Positions 33,207 through 41,682 of a stretch of DNA of 58,433 bases are shown piece after piece. The notes below the pieces were generated by a model. The model did not search any database. It had not been told where the DNA came from and was given only the letters and a program-made list of their open reading frames with translations. The stretch is from the NCBI GenBank assembly GCA_039679645.1, contig JBDKUO010000016.1, positions 1 through 58,433 on the forward strand, given 5' to 3'. The stretch comes from Armatimonadota bacterium (GTDB lineage Bacteria > Armatimonadota > UBA5829). Within the stretch, counting starts at the first letter, position 1; every line of letters begins with the position of its first letter. Position numbers and translations under genes: made by a program.

Positions 33207-33728
33207 CTATGCAGCCACCCTCCTTTCACTCGATTTGCCGACATGCTCCTCATGTTTAGAGAAGCTGTCGATATCCTTCAATGTAAGCACCTTGTCGAGA
33301 TCCACCAAGATCACCAGACGGTTCTCCTGCTGACCCACCCCGCGCAGATAATCGGCTTCTATCGACGATATCACCGATAGTGGAGGCTGGACGGCCCCGG
33401 CGGGAAGCATAAGTGTCTCGACTACGGCATCTACAATCATACCTATCATTTGACCACCGGCCTCAACCACCATAATTCTGGACGCCTTGGTCTGTTCACC
33501 CGGGGGCAGGCCAAATCGTTTCCTTAAGTTGATCACGGGAATAATACTGCCCCTGAGATTAATAACTCCGTCAACATACTCCGACGCCATTGGAATAGTT
33601 GTGATCTCCTGCATTCGGATAATCGTGCTTACTGTGCTGATATCAACTCCATAGCACTCACCTGCCAGTTCGAATACTACTAACTCCTCACATTCGTCGG
33701 CTGCAACATATGTCTCTTCGCTAATCAT
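33207..33728 (-). CDS. cheW: Chemotaxis adaptor protein CheW
   Basis: A 173-residue adaptor linking receptors to CheA. LVVFELAGECYGVDISTVST, YVDGVINLRGSIIPVINLRK and GMIVDAVVETLMLP are the diagnostic segments of the two beta-barrel CheW fold. AGGAGAC precedes the ATG. It starts 13 bases after the receptor gene and is separate from the main chemotaxis operon, implying a two-locus system. The short C-terminal tail (SKHEEHVGKSSERR) is outside the domain. Confidence 0.95.
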   Translation of the reverse strand: MISEETYVAADECEELVVFELAGECYGVDISTVSTIIRMQEITTIPMASEYVDGVINLRGSIIPVINLRKRFGLPPGEQTKASRIMVVEAGGQMIGMIVDAVVETLMLPAGAVQPPLSVISSIEADYLRGVGQQENRLVILVDLDKVLTLKDIDSFSKHEEHVGKSSERRVAA

Positions 33729-33741
33729 GCTTGTCTCCTAT

Positions 33742-35694
33742 TTACGCAGCTTTCTGATGTCGCGTTGAAGCCACACGCCCGGAAATATCCTGCAGTGAGC
33801 CTGTGCTGGGACTATCGTCTAGTTTGAACTGTGAGACCAGCGACTGCAGTTCGCGAGCCATACCGGCGAGTTCTTCGGCGGATGCATTGAGTTCCTCCGC
33901 TGCCGTATTCTGTTCTTCGGTAGCAGCCGACACCTCTTCAGCAGATGCTGCGTTCTGCTCGCTCAAAGCGGCAACTTGCTCAATCTGATGAACGACTTCG
34001 GCCGATGACGCACTCATCTCCTGGGCGGCGGCAGTAGTTTGCTGGGTCACTGACGACACATTCTCGATGGCTTTCACAATATCGGCGCTGGAACCGCTGA
34101 CATGCTGAGTGTCCACAGAAATCTGATGTATTTCCGAAACAATTCCCGCCACAGCATTCTGAATATCCTTTAAGACCTCACCTGCATGACCGGCGAGTTC
34201 GGTTCCCTCGGCCACTTCCTTGCTGCTATCGTTCATTGCTTCAACAGCAGACTTTGTCATATCCTGAATATTACTGATAAGATCGGCGATCTCACCAGTG
34301 GCTTTTGATGATCTCTCCGCAAGCTTTCTCACCTCGTCCGCCACGACAGCAAATCCTTTACCATGCTCACCAGCTCTAGCCGCTTCGATAGCAGCATTAA
34401 GAGCAAGCAGGTTTGTCTGCTCAGCTATGTCGTCAATTGTCTCAACGATTGTGCCGATCTGCTGCGAACTGTCGCCGAGTTGGCGGACCATTTCGGCAAC
34501 CTTTTCAGTAGCTTCCCTGATCCTCTCCATGCCGCCGACTGTTTCGGCTACCTCTTTGCCGCCGGTTATCGCAATATCACTTACATGCTTGCCATTGACT
34601 GCAGACTCCTGTGATAGATTTGCGACTTCCTCTATAGATGCACTGATCTGCTGAACGAGCCCGACCGTATTCTCAACGTACTTGGCCTGAGACTGAGCGC
34701 CGGATGCAACCTCATCAATGGCACGACCAAGTTGTTGCATCGCATCTGAGCTTGATTGTGCTGTTTGTGACTGCTCCTGGCTGCCTGTAGCCACCTGCCC
34801 AACAGTATCCATTATCTGCTGGGTGCCTTGTGTGACATCTTTTGAAATGGCGGATAATTCATGCGAAGATGAAGCCACAATCTCCGCACTGTGCTTGACA
34901 TTTCCGACAACGCTGCGCAACTCCTCTATCATCCTCTGAAAACTTGCGAACAATAAGCCAATCTCATCCTGTGAAGCACTCTTCAAATTTAGCCTAAGGT
35001 CTCCACCAGCTACTCTTTCTGCAGCTTCAGCAATCTCACTGACTGGCCTGGAAATACCGGATGATATAAGCAAGCCAAGCCCAATAGCCGCGATAATGCC
35101 TACAGTCATCAGCACAAACACAATCTCTAAAACACCTTTGGCGGTAGAGCTGTTTGAGACGGATGTTTGATGCGCCTGAGATATTTTCATATTGAGCATA
35201 TCATCAATGGCTTCGCGCTCTTGCTTTGTTGCAATAGCTGCAGGGCCATTGATAATTCGAATAGCTTCGGCGTTCTTGCCCTGAAGCGCATACTCAATGA
35301 TTTTGTCTCTAGAAGGAGCAAATGCTCGCCGCGCCCGCTGAAAACGGCCAAAATTATCCCTCATCTTATCGGTGAAAATGGTCTTGCCATATTCATCGCT
35401 AAGATCATTGATCCTGGCTGTAAGGTCGCGAATTTTGCTTGCACACTTAGTGCGCTCCTCAAGATTGCCGGCCATCACCATATTTCGCAGATCCATATGA
35501 ATTTCATAAAAAGTAATTGCCATATTGCTGAGTTGAGAAATCGGCGCCGTCATATGAACATACATCTTCTTGTCCTCGTCAGCAACTTTTCTAATGCCTG
35601 ATATGCCCACAAATCCGATAACACCGGCAATCAACGCTACCAGAACAAAACCCGATAACAATTTGGTCCTAATCTTAAGATTACAAAATCGCAT
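33742..35694 (-). CDS. Methyl-accepting chemotaxis protein
   Basis: A 650-residue chemoreceptor. Transmembrane segment 1 is [20 protein letters not shown] (residues 13-32), followed by a four-helix-bundle sensor (about 33-188), transmembrane segment 2 near 190-212, HAMP ([20 protein letters not shown]) and a long cytoplasmic coiled coil with the conserved hairpin tip [20 protein letters not shown]. Methylation helices flank the tip and carry many Gln/Glu pairs. No CheR-binding pentapeptide ends the protein (it ends [11 protein letters not shown]). The signal sensed is unknown. GGGAGAAA precedes the ATG. It forms an operon with cheW and is divergent from the LuxR-type regulator. Confidence 0.95.
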   Translation of the reverse strand: MRFCNLKIRTKLLSGFVLVALIAGVIGFVGISGIRKVADEDKKMYVHMTAPISQLSNMAITFYEIHMDLRNMVMAGNLEERTKCASKIRDLTARINDLSDEYGKTIFTDKMRDNFGRFQRARRAFAPSRDKIIEYALQGKNAEAIRIINGPAAIATKQEREAIDDMLNMKISQAHQTSVSNSSTAKGVLEIVFVLMTVGIIAAIGLGLLISSGISRPVSEIAEAAERVAGGDLRLNLKSASQDEIGLLFASFQRMIEELRSVVGNVKHSAEIVASSSHELSAISKDVTQGTQQIMDTVGQVATGSQEQSQTAQSSSDAMQQLGRAIDEVASGAQSQAKYVENTVGLVQQISASIEEVANLSQESAVNGKHVSDIAITGGKEVAETVGGMERIREATEKVAEMVRQLGDSSQQIGTIVETIDDIAEQTNLLALNAAIEAARAGEHGKGFAVVADEVRKLAERSSKATGEIADLISNIQDMTKSAVEAMNDSSKEVAEGTELAGHAGEVLKDIQNAVAGIVSEIHQISVDTQHVSGSSADIVKAIENVSSVTQQTTAAAQEMSASSAEVVHQIEQVAALSEQNAASAEEVSAATEEQNTAAEELNASAEELAGMARELQSLVSQFKLDDSPSTGSLQDISGRVASTRHQKAA

Positions 35695-35989
35695 AACTTA
35701 TTTCTCCCTATAAATTGAGACACATGGTCATATTTGTCAAATGACTGCGTCCACTCAACTATGGCTCTGTATTCGGCTGTTATTTCTATCATCGGAAACA
35801 TAAATCGATAATTGTTTAACGGTATTCCGTGAATTTGCAAGAAACATGCTGCCGGAAACATAATAAAGAGGCTGTGAACATCCAAAGATCATGCTGGATG
35901 GGTGCAAGAGGCTGCAAACCAATCAGCGCCGCACTGATCAATCGTTAACACTATAACTACATACAACAACAGAATATGAGGCCATAACC

Positions 35990-36634
35990 ATGCAGACAAA
36001 GATGACCGCGCAAACTAAGATATCCGTTTATGTGATTGATAAATATCCGATTATAAACTGGGCTATAAGAGAATACCTCTCACAACACAATCGATTTTCA
36101 GTTCTTGGTTTCGCTGCGTCTGCCGATGAAGCCATGGCTTCAATAAAACTGAAGAAACCTGATGTGGTGGTTGGTACACCGCAAATAACTCTGAAAAATC
36201 TAGAGGCAATCACTAACATTGTAAGATTGGGCGCGCAGGTAATAGCATACTGCGATGTCATGACAAAAGACATGATAGAGGCGTTTTGGGATGCGGGAGG
36301 CCTCGGAGTTGTTACTATATTATCGCCTCTGGATGATCTGGAAAAGGCTATAGAGTCTGTAGCATGCGGAAAAAAGTGGATAGCCCCCTCATTACGTGCT
36401 TCTTTTACGATAGAATCAGATCAAGAAGAAGCATCGCTTACAAACAGAGAGCGCGAAATTGTTGCGCTGGTCGCTCAAGGGCTCAGCAGCAGAGTAATAG
36501 CAGACAGGCTGTTTATAAGCGTCAACACAGTTGAAAGCCATAGAAAACGTATATTCAAAAAGCTGAATGTGCACACCTGTGCGCAGTTGGTTCGCTACGC
36601 TGTCAAAGAGAAGTTGATATTAGAACCCCGGTAA
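35990..36634 (+). CDS. LuxR-family regulator with a degenerate receiver domain
   Basis: A 214-residue regulator. The C-terminal helix-turn-helix is complete: SLTNREREIVALVAQGLSSR, RLFISVNTVESHRKRIFKKL. The N-terminal domain has a receiver fold, but where a phospho-acceptor Asp is expected (PDVVVGTPQI) there is Gly62/Thr63, the acid pair is reduced (VIDKYP), and the conserved Lys is absent (VVTILSPLDDL). Phosphorylation is therefore unlikely; it may act through ligand binding, partner binding or constitutively. It is divergent from the chemoreceptor gene, with about 295 bases between them, so control of that gene is possible but unproven. Confidence 0.87.
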   Translation: MQTKMTAQTKISVYVIDKYPIINWAIREYLSQHNRFSVLGFAASADEAMASIKLKKPDVVVGTPQITLKNLEAITNIVRLGAQVIAYCDVMTKDMIEAFWDAGGLGVVTILSPLDDLEKAIESVACGKKWIAPSLRASFTIESDQEEASLTNREREIVALVAQGLSSRVIADRLFISVNTVESHRKRIFKKLNVHTCAQLVRYAVKEKLILEPR

Positions 36635-36709
36635 GCATTACAACCCACCCCAGGCATCCAATCCACAATCCTCTTGCATACACTAAACATCAACGCTATT
36701 ATTAACATC

Positions 36710-38251
36710 ATGAAGCCTGAGAGCAAGACAGCACTCATAGCGATCTGCTTCGCGCTGGGGATATTGGCAGCGGCCTGTATGCACCCCATCATATGGACTT
36801 CTATCGCGTTTCTTACAGTAATCGGGCTTTACATATTCGCAAAGACATTATCGCGCGAGAGTGTGCTTATAGCCGCGACTGTATTTGTCATAGGCGCGGC
36901 TTATTACCAATTGAACACGCAAATCCCCGACGATGACATATCCCGCTATGTGTTTCGAGCAAGAGCGTTTGAGGGTGTGGTCGCGTCAGACCCGGAGACG
37001 AGTGAGGACAAAATACGTTTGATCTGCCGCGTTAAACGTGTCCAGATACACTGCGAATGGCGTTACGCAAGTGGACTTGTCATGCTAAACCTCTACCCCG
37101 GCAAAGACGGAAATGCGCCAAAACTCGAATACGGCGACCGCGTCAGGATCAGCGCCGTCCCCTACCCGCCCAGAGACCCGACCAACCCCGGACAGTTCTC
37201 GTGGCGGCAGTATCTGGCAAGGCAAAACATATACTCCTGCGCATATGCAAGTGCATCCCAAGTGCGAATACTCAACGGCGCATCGGGTAATATATTCGTG
37301 TCGGCTGCGCTCAGGGCAAAGCATTACATCGTAAAGAGCATATACCGAATCACACCCGAACGCGAGGCATCCGTGATCGCAGGTATGGTGCTGGGCACAT
37401 ACTCATACCTGCCGCGGCAGACACTCGCCAACTTCGGCAAGACAGGCACCATGCATTTACTTGCGGCATCCGGCTTCAATTGTTACATAATCCTGCTGCT
37501 TGCCACGCCCCTGCTCAGGCGCATCAAGATAATGCCTAAGGGGCGCAACATAATTATTATTATTCTGGTGATAGCATACTTGTTTATGGTCGGGCCGAAG
37601 CCGTCGCTGGTCCGCGCATCGCTGATCGCAATTTTCTATATGCTCGCGCCGCTCTTTAAGAAGACACCTAATATCAGGGTTCTGTTCTTTGCAACCGGGC
37701 TTGTTGTGCTTGCGATCAATCCGTCGTATCTCTTCGATGTCGGTTTTCAGCTCTCGTTTCTTGCGGTGTGGGCGCTGATATCAATCGCGCCTGTGGTCGA
37801 ATCACTCCTTGCGCACGCCGGTCTCGTTCCGGCAAAGTGTAAGAATCAAGCAAGTCGACCAGCCTGGCTGCGTAAGATATCGACAGAAATCGCTGGGGCA
37901 GGTATCGCCACGCTGAGCGTCACGGTCTTTACTGCACCGGTGATCGCATATTACTTCAACTATTTCTCACTCGTCTCTCTACCCGCGAACATGGCTCTTG
38001 CGCTTGGTGTTCCACTTGTATTTGCCGCCGGAATGCTGGCACCTGTCTTCGCGCCAATACCTATTATCGGAGGGCTGGTCGGGTGGTTGGGCACGATTGT
38101 GACAAAGGGGATGCTGGCTGTAGTCGACTATCTCGGGTCGTGGGATCACAGCTCGATCGCAGTCTCCTCGCCGGGGCTCCTGGCAATCGCGGGATACTAT
38201 CTGATATTATATGTGGCGTTGAGTTATGTGAGGTCCGACATTGAGAAGTGA
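36710..38251 (+). CDS. comEC: ComEC/Rec2-type competence channel, membrane part only
   Basis: A 513-residue polytopic membrane protein. N-terminal hydrophobic helices and an OB-like periplasmic section (VFRARAFEGVVASDPETSED, LEYGDRVRISAVPYPPRDPT) correspond to DUF4131. The competence domain follows: RITPEREASVIAGMVLGTYS, MHLLAASGFNCYIILLLATP, SLVRASLIAIFYMLAPLF and FDVGFQLSFLAVWALISIAP. It transports single-stranded DNA during transformation. It ends before the metallo-beta-lactamase domain, which is in the next, overlapping gene. ATG 36710 is chosen over an upstream TTG at 36674, but neither has a clear ribosome site. Confidence 0.9.
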   Translation: MKPESKTALIAICFALGILAAACMHPIIWTSIAFLTVIGLYIFAKTLSRESVLIAATVFVIGAAYYQLNTQIPDDDISRYVFRARAFEGVVASDPETSEDKIRLICRVKRVQIHCEWRYASGLVMLNLYPGKDGNAPKLEYGDRVRISAVPYPPRDPTNPGQFSWRQYLARQNIYSCAYASASQVRILNGASGNIFVSAALRAKHYIVKSIYRITPEREASVIAGMVLGTYSYLPRQTLANFGKTGTMHLLAASGFNCYIILLLATPLLRRIKIMPKGRNIIIIILVIAYLFMVGPKPSLVRASLIAIFYMLAPLFKKTPNIRVLFFATGLVVLAINPSYLFDVGFQLSFLAVWALISIAPVVESLLAHAGLVPAKCKNQASRPAWLRKISTEIAGAGIATLSVTVFTAPVIAYYFNYFSLVSLPANMALALGVPLVFAAGMLAPVFAPIPIIGGLVGWLGTIVTKGMLAVVDYLGSWDHSSIAVSSPGLLAIAGYYLILYVALSYVRSDIEK

Positions 38252-39122
38252 TAAAAGGCTCCTGATAATCATTGTCGCCGTATTGGCAGCAGTCGGCATA
38301 TGGGCGAGCGCGCTGCTGCCCAGCGGGAAAACACTGGATGTCACGGTGATGGATGTCGGCGAAGGGCTGTGCGTGGTCATGCGTACGCCTTCGGACAAAG
38401 TTATGGTAATGGACTGCGGGACCGGCAGTTGGCGCAAGAGCGACACTGTCGGCGAAAGCGTTGTGGTGCCTTATCTACACAGGATGGGCAAGAATGCGAT
38501 AGATGTGGCCGTGTTGAGCCATCCGCACTCAGATCATGTCAGCGGCTATGCGGGTCTGCTAAAAGCCGTACCGGCAAAAGTAGTCATGGACATCGGGGCA
38601 AAGCATGCGTCGCCTTTCTACAAACGCTTCCTAAGGCAGGTCAAGATGAGCGGGGCGACTTATCGAATCGCCAAGCGCGGGCAGAAGATCGAGATGGGCG
38701 ACGGCGTTACAGTCCAGGTCCTAAGCCCCGATCCCGAGATGCACTACAGCGACCTAAACAACAACTCGATCGTGCTGAGGATTGTATACAAAAAGGCGGC
38801 AATACTCCTCGCGGCGGATGCAGAGGAAGAGGCCGAGCAGGATATTCTTGACTCAGGTATGTCCGTTCGAGCGCAGGTGCTGCAGGTGGGCCATCACGGC
38901 TCAAAAGCTGCATCGTCCGCACAGTGGCTGGCCGCGGTAAAGCCAGCAATCGCCATTATCTCCTGCGGACGCCATAACAACTACGGTCACCCCTCATCAC
39001 AGGCCATCGACAGGCTGGAATCGTGCGGAGCGCGAGTATACCGCACGGACAGATGCGGAGCCGTCACAATTGCCACCGACGGCAGCGTTATTCAGGCAAA
39101 AACCTGCGCATCTATCCGGTAA
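38241..39122 (+). CDS. ComEC C-terminal metallo-beta-lactamase domain as a separate protein
   Basis: A 293-residue protein with one N-terminal hydrophobic helix (LLIIIVAVLAAVGIWASALL) and a metallo-beta-lactamase fold: VTVMDVGEGLCVVMRTPSDK, the metal motif LSHPHSDHVSGY, LLAADAEEEAEQDIL and VGHHGSKAASS. This is the domain usually fused to the ComEC channel and proposed to degrade one DNA strand during uptake. Its TTG start overlaps the end of the channel gene by 11 bases, so the two were split by a stop but remain translationally coupled. The hydrophobic helix suggests it stays membrane-anchored beside the channel. Confidence 0.88.
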   Translation: MRSDKRLLIIIVAVLAAVGIWASALLPSGKTLDVTVMDVGEGLCVVMRTPSDKVMVMDCGTGSWRKSDTVGESVVVPYLHRMGKNAIDVAVLSHPHSDHVSGYAGLLKAVPAKVVMDIGAKHASPFYKRFLRQVKMSGATYRIAKRGQKIEMGDGVTVQVLSPDPEMHYSDLNNNSIVLRIVYKKAAILLAADAEEEAEQDILDSGMSVRAQVLQVGHHGSKAASSAQWLAAVKPAIAIISCGRHNNYGHPSSQAIDRLESCGARVYRTDRCGAVTIATDGSVIQAKTCASIR

Positions 39123-39220
39123 ACTTTACGTTTTTGCATCCCTCACTCTTGTCTTGAAGCGTAATACAGCCATAATTACCATTGTAGACCGTGCTGGCAA
39201 TATCAGAGGAGACTGTCTTA

Positions 39221-40372
39221 ATGGAACTTGTCGACATCTCAAAAATAGCACCCGCTGCCGATCAGCCAAGGAAAACATTCGATCAGGGCTCTCTGCTCGA
39301 ACTGGCAATGTCCATTCGAGAGCGTGGTGTGCTTGAGCCTATCGTAGTACGTCCGGTAGGGCCGGATAAATATGAAATAGTGATGGGAGAACGCCGCTGG
39401 CGTGCGTCGCAGTTGGCCGGATTAACTCAGATACCGGCTGTAATACGCGAACTCAATGATGAGGACGCCAGCACTGACGCCCTTTTAGAGAACTTCCAGC
39501 GCGAGGATTTGAACCCGGTCGAGCGGGCCAGGGCGATTAAGAAATTGCTGGAGTTTATGCCGTGGGAGAAGTGCTTGAAGACACTAGGTGTGGCCGACTC
39601 CACCATGCGCAGATACCTGGACCTGCTGGAGCTTCCAGAATGCATTCTCGATGAGCTTCTGGCAAAGCCGAAAGACGGCGAGGGTGAATTCCTGGAGGGA
39701 CACGCTTACGCCATAAAGCAGCTCAATGACAACCAGAAAGTACAGATCAGGCTCGCGAAAAAAGTAAGAGCCGAGCGCCTCTCGGTGGAAGAACTTAAGA
39801 AGATAATAGGCGCCATCAACGAAGTGCCTTCGAAGACCGAGGCTTTCCTGCGCGTTCCATTAAATGTGACAGAGGAGATTCTGCGCGGCGTCGCCAGGCA
39901 GGAAAGAAAGAAAGCCGCATATCGGCCAAAGACGGCTCAGTCTCACCTCAAGCTGATTCAAAAGGCATGCACCGGAGTGCTGGACCTGCTCGACGACCGC
40001 GTGTCGCAATACCTCTCGCCGACAGAGATGAACCAGATGCTCAGCGCAACGGCGGACCTCGCCGAGCAGCTTGTTAAATTCAATAAGACCATGCGCGAGT
40101 CTCTGCAAAAGACGGACCGCCAGTTCAAGGAAGTCTATATCCACTGCCCGCTGTGCGGCAGAATAGAGCTTATCGGCAGCATACGATGCAGTGTGTGCTG
40201 GAGTGTTTTAAGACGGTGCCTTGACTGCGAAAACTACGATCAGAGCTATCAGAAATGCACAAGAAGCGGCTACGCTATCTACATGTCCGACGCGGAAAGC
40301 CCGGACGAGCAGTCACACTCATATAAGTGTGAAGATTACACCCCACGATTCGATGTAGAAGCTGCGGCATAA
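39221..40372 (+). CDS. ParB/Spo0J-like protein with a C-terminal cysteine-rich zinc-ribbon tail
   Basis: A 383-residue protein. The ParB N-terminal domain has QPRKTF, GERRWRAS (CTP-binding motif) and LENFQREDLNPVERARAI, followed by a helix-turn-helix (CLKTLGVADSTMRRYLDLLE). The C-terminus lacks a usual ParB dimer domain and instead has CPLCGR, CSVCW, CLDC and further cysteines, likely zinc ligands. No ParA lies nearby, and the window has no parS-like 16-mer that I could identify, so it may be an orphan ParB-like CTPase rather than the chromosome-segregation ParB. ATG 39221 is supported by AGAGGAG upstream. Confidence 0.85.
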   Translation: MELVDISKIAPAADQPRKTFDQGSLLELAMSIRERGVLEPIVVRPVGPDKYEIVMGERRWRASQLAGLTQIPAVIRELNDEDASTDALLENFQREDLNPVERARAIKKLLEFMPWEKCLKTLGVADSTMRRYLDLLELPECILDELLAKPKDGEGEFLEGHAYAIKQLNDNQKVQIRLAKKVRAERLSVEELKKIIGAINEVPSKTEAFLRVPLNVTEEILRGVARQERKKAAYRPKTAQSHLKLIQKACTGVLDLLDDRVSQYLSPTEMNQMLSATADLAEQLVKFNKTMRESLQKTDRQFKEVYIHCPLCGRIELIGSIRCSVCWSVLRRCLDCENYDQSYQKCTRSGYAIYMSDAESPDEQSHSYKCEDYTPRFDVEAAA

Positions 40373-40497
40373 TTAAGTTATGGGTTATGGGTTGTGAGTT
40401 GAGAGTTGCGAATGACGATACGCTTACTTGTCAGGCTCTACGCTCGCATAACCCATAACTCGTAACCCACAACTCGTAACCCACAACTCGTAACTCC
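40373..40497. repeat. GAGTTGTGGGTTACGAGTT-type low-complexity inverted repeat
   Basis: GTTATGGGTTATGGGTTGTG, then GAGTTGAGAGTTGCG (40377-40411), face several copies of ACCCATAACTCGTA and ACCCACAACTCGTA (40449-40497). The two arms could pair over about 40 bases. Similar GTTGTGAGTTGTGAG text is at 26215-26235 between trpG and trpD. Confidence 0.65.
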
Positions 40498-40637
40498 CTT
40501 AACATACGCTTAACTCTCGCGTAACGGCGCCGAAACATTGATTGCCCTATACTATAGTTCAGTATTTCTCTTTCGCCGGTTTTCCTGCTCCTACAGTAAG
40601 CGAGAAAATCGGCGAAAAAAGGCAGCAGACAATTGAT

Positions 40638-40738
40638 GGGTAAGGATCTCCGAATCCGGCTATTCGAGCAAATGTTGCGGGGTTCGGAGACCACAATTCG
40701 GCATTAAGGTGACGATTCGGAGATCGTCACCTATCAGG
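40638..40738. repeat. Cluster of TCGGAG-loop hairpins
   Basis: A damaged inverted copy starts at 40638 (GGGTAAGGAT then CTCCGA and a truncated arm). GGT-TCGGAG-ACC lies near 40682. An intact copy, AGGTGACGAT-TCGGAG-ATCGTCACCT, is at 40707-40732. Compared with 5837-5862 the stem differs at three positions, each with a matching change on the other arm. Confidence 0.7.
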
Positions 40739-40791
40739 CGTTCACATTTTTGTAATTCGCGCGTTAGCCCTGATGTCACCCCTAAAGGCGC

Positions 40792-40820
40792 TGGACATGA
40801 CAACAGATCAAATATATAAT
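40792..40820 (+). promoter_or_regulatory. Candidate promoter for the GlnR-like regulator
   Basis: TGGACA (40792-40797), 17 bases, TATAAT (40815-40820). The start of transcription would be near 40827, so in-frame ATGs at 40773 and 40797 could not be used. A small hairpin (GGAGC...GCTCC) lies in the short leader. Confidence 0.55.
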
Positions 40821-40850
40821 GGTTCAGGTGGAGCAACAAAGCTCCTGAAA

Positions 40851-41525
40851 ATGACTATGCCCAGAATCCTTGTTCTTGGAAAGAATGAACGCGATTTATC
40901 ATCCATTGCCGCCTCGGTCGCGGGACTGAGTCATTTCGTTACGTCAGCGTGGGATGTTGACTCGCTGTCGAATGCCGTCGCAAACGGCAGCCCCGAGATC
41001 GTGATACTGGATATGCGCAGTGGTGAAAATGCTCTGCCATATGCCAAAGACCTTGTTGCCAACTATGATCAGGTGGCTGAAGCTCCCAGGATGGCAGTGA
41101 TCGAGAACATAGACGCCAAAGAACTGCAGTCCAGATATCTGGATGATTTCATTCTCTACCCCTATGAAGCATCTGAACTCGCTCTGCGTATTGCGCGATT
41201 GCTCGCAAAAGGCCAAAGTGCAAAAGAAGGCAAACAAATTACCGCCGACGGCCTTGTGATCGACACGGAGAGCTTTGAGGTCACCGTCGAAGGCAGGCAG
41301 CTTGCATTGACTTTCAAGGAGTTCGAGCTTTTAAGGTTCCTGGCAGCCCATCCGGGCCGCGTTCATACCCGCGAAGCGCTTTTGAACCAGGTCTGGGGAT
41401 ATGAATACTTTGGCGGGCTGCGCACAGTAGACGTGCACGTCAGACGAATCCGCGCAAAACTCGGGATCAAGCACGATAACCTCATTCAGACTGTCCATGG
41501 GGTCGGGTATAAGTTCGTTACTTGA
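40851..41525 (+). CDS. Atypical OmpR-family regulator, GlnR-like
   Basis: A 224-residue winged-helix regulator. The C-terminal DNA-binding domain is clear: LTFKEFELLRFLAAHPGRVH, LLNQVWGYEYFGG, RTVDVHVRRIRAKLG and IQTVHGVGYKF. The receiver keeps one Asp (VILDMRSG) but lacks the acid pair at the start (ILVLGKNERD) and the usual Lys-Pro (FILYPYEAS). A degenerate receiver joined to this wing resembles actinobacterial GlnR, a nitrogen regulator, and glnA follows 157 bases downstream. The link to nitrogen control is inference. ATG 40851 is chosen from promoter position; 40857 is equally possible. Confidence 0.85.
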   Translation: MTMPRILVLGKNERDLSSIAASVAGLSHFVTSAWDVDSLSNAVANGSPEIVILDMRSGENALPYAKDLVANYDQVAEAPRMAVIENIDAKELQSRYLDDFILYPYEASELALRIARLLAKGQSAKEGKQITADGLVIDTESFEVTVEGRQLALTFKEFELLRFLAAHPGRVHTREALLNQVWGYEYFGGLRTVDVHVRRIRAKLGIKHDNLIQTVHGVGYKFVT

Positions 41526-41573
41526 TAGAGAGTTTAACATCATTTCGCGGGAACTCACGCTAATGGAGGGGTT

Positions 41574-41608
41574 GCGCCCTCACCCTGACCCTCTCCCCCA
41601 GGAGAGGG
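41574..41608. repeat. Low-complexity repeat of the CCCTCTCCCCCAGGAGAGGG family, copy 2
   Basis: GCGCCCTCACCCTGACCCTC then TCCCCCAGGAGAGGG. CCCTCTCC and GGAGAGGG can pair. It lies between the regulator and glnA, 75 bases before the glnA start. Confidence 0.6.
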
Positions 41609-41682
41609 AATGTGTGTGGTGACTGGTTTGGGCTCTAAGCTCTCCACTCTCCACTTTTAGCTATCCCAAGGGAGGCATAAAC

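Noticed and set aside
40373-40738. Possible CRISPR array in the repeat-rich region before the GlnR-like gene
   Set aside because: The repeats are inverted, of uneven spacing and without unique spacers of constant length; no cas genes are present.
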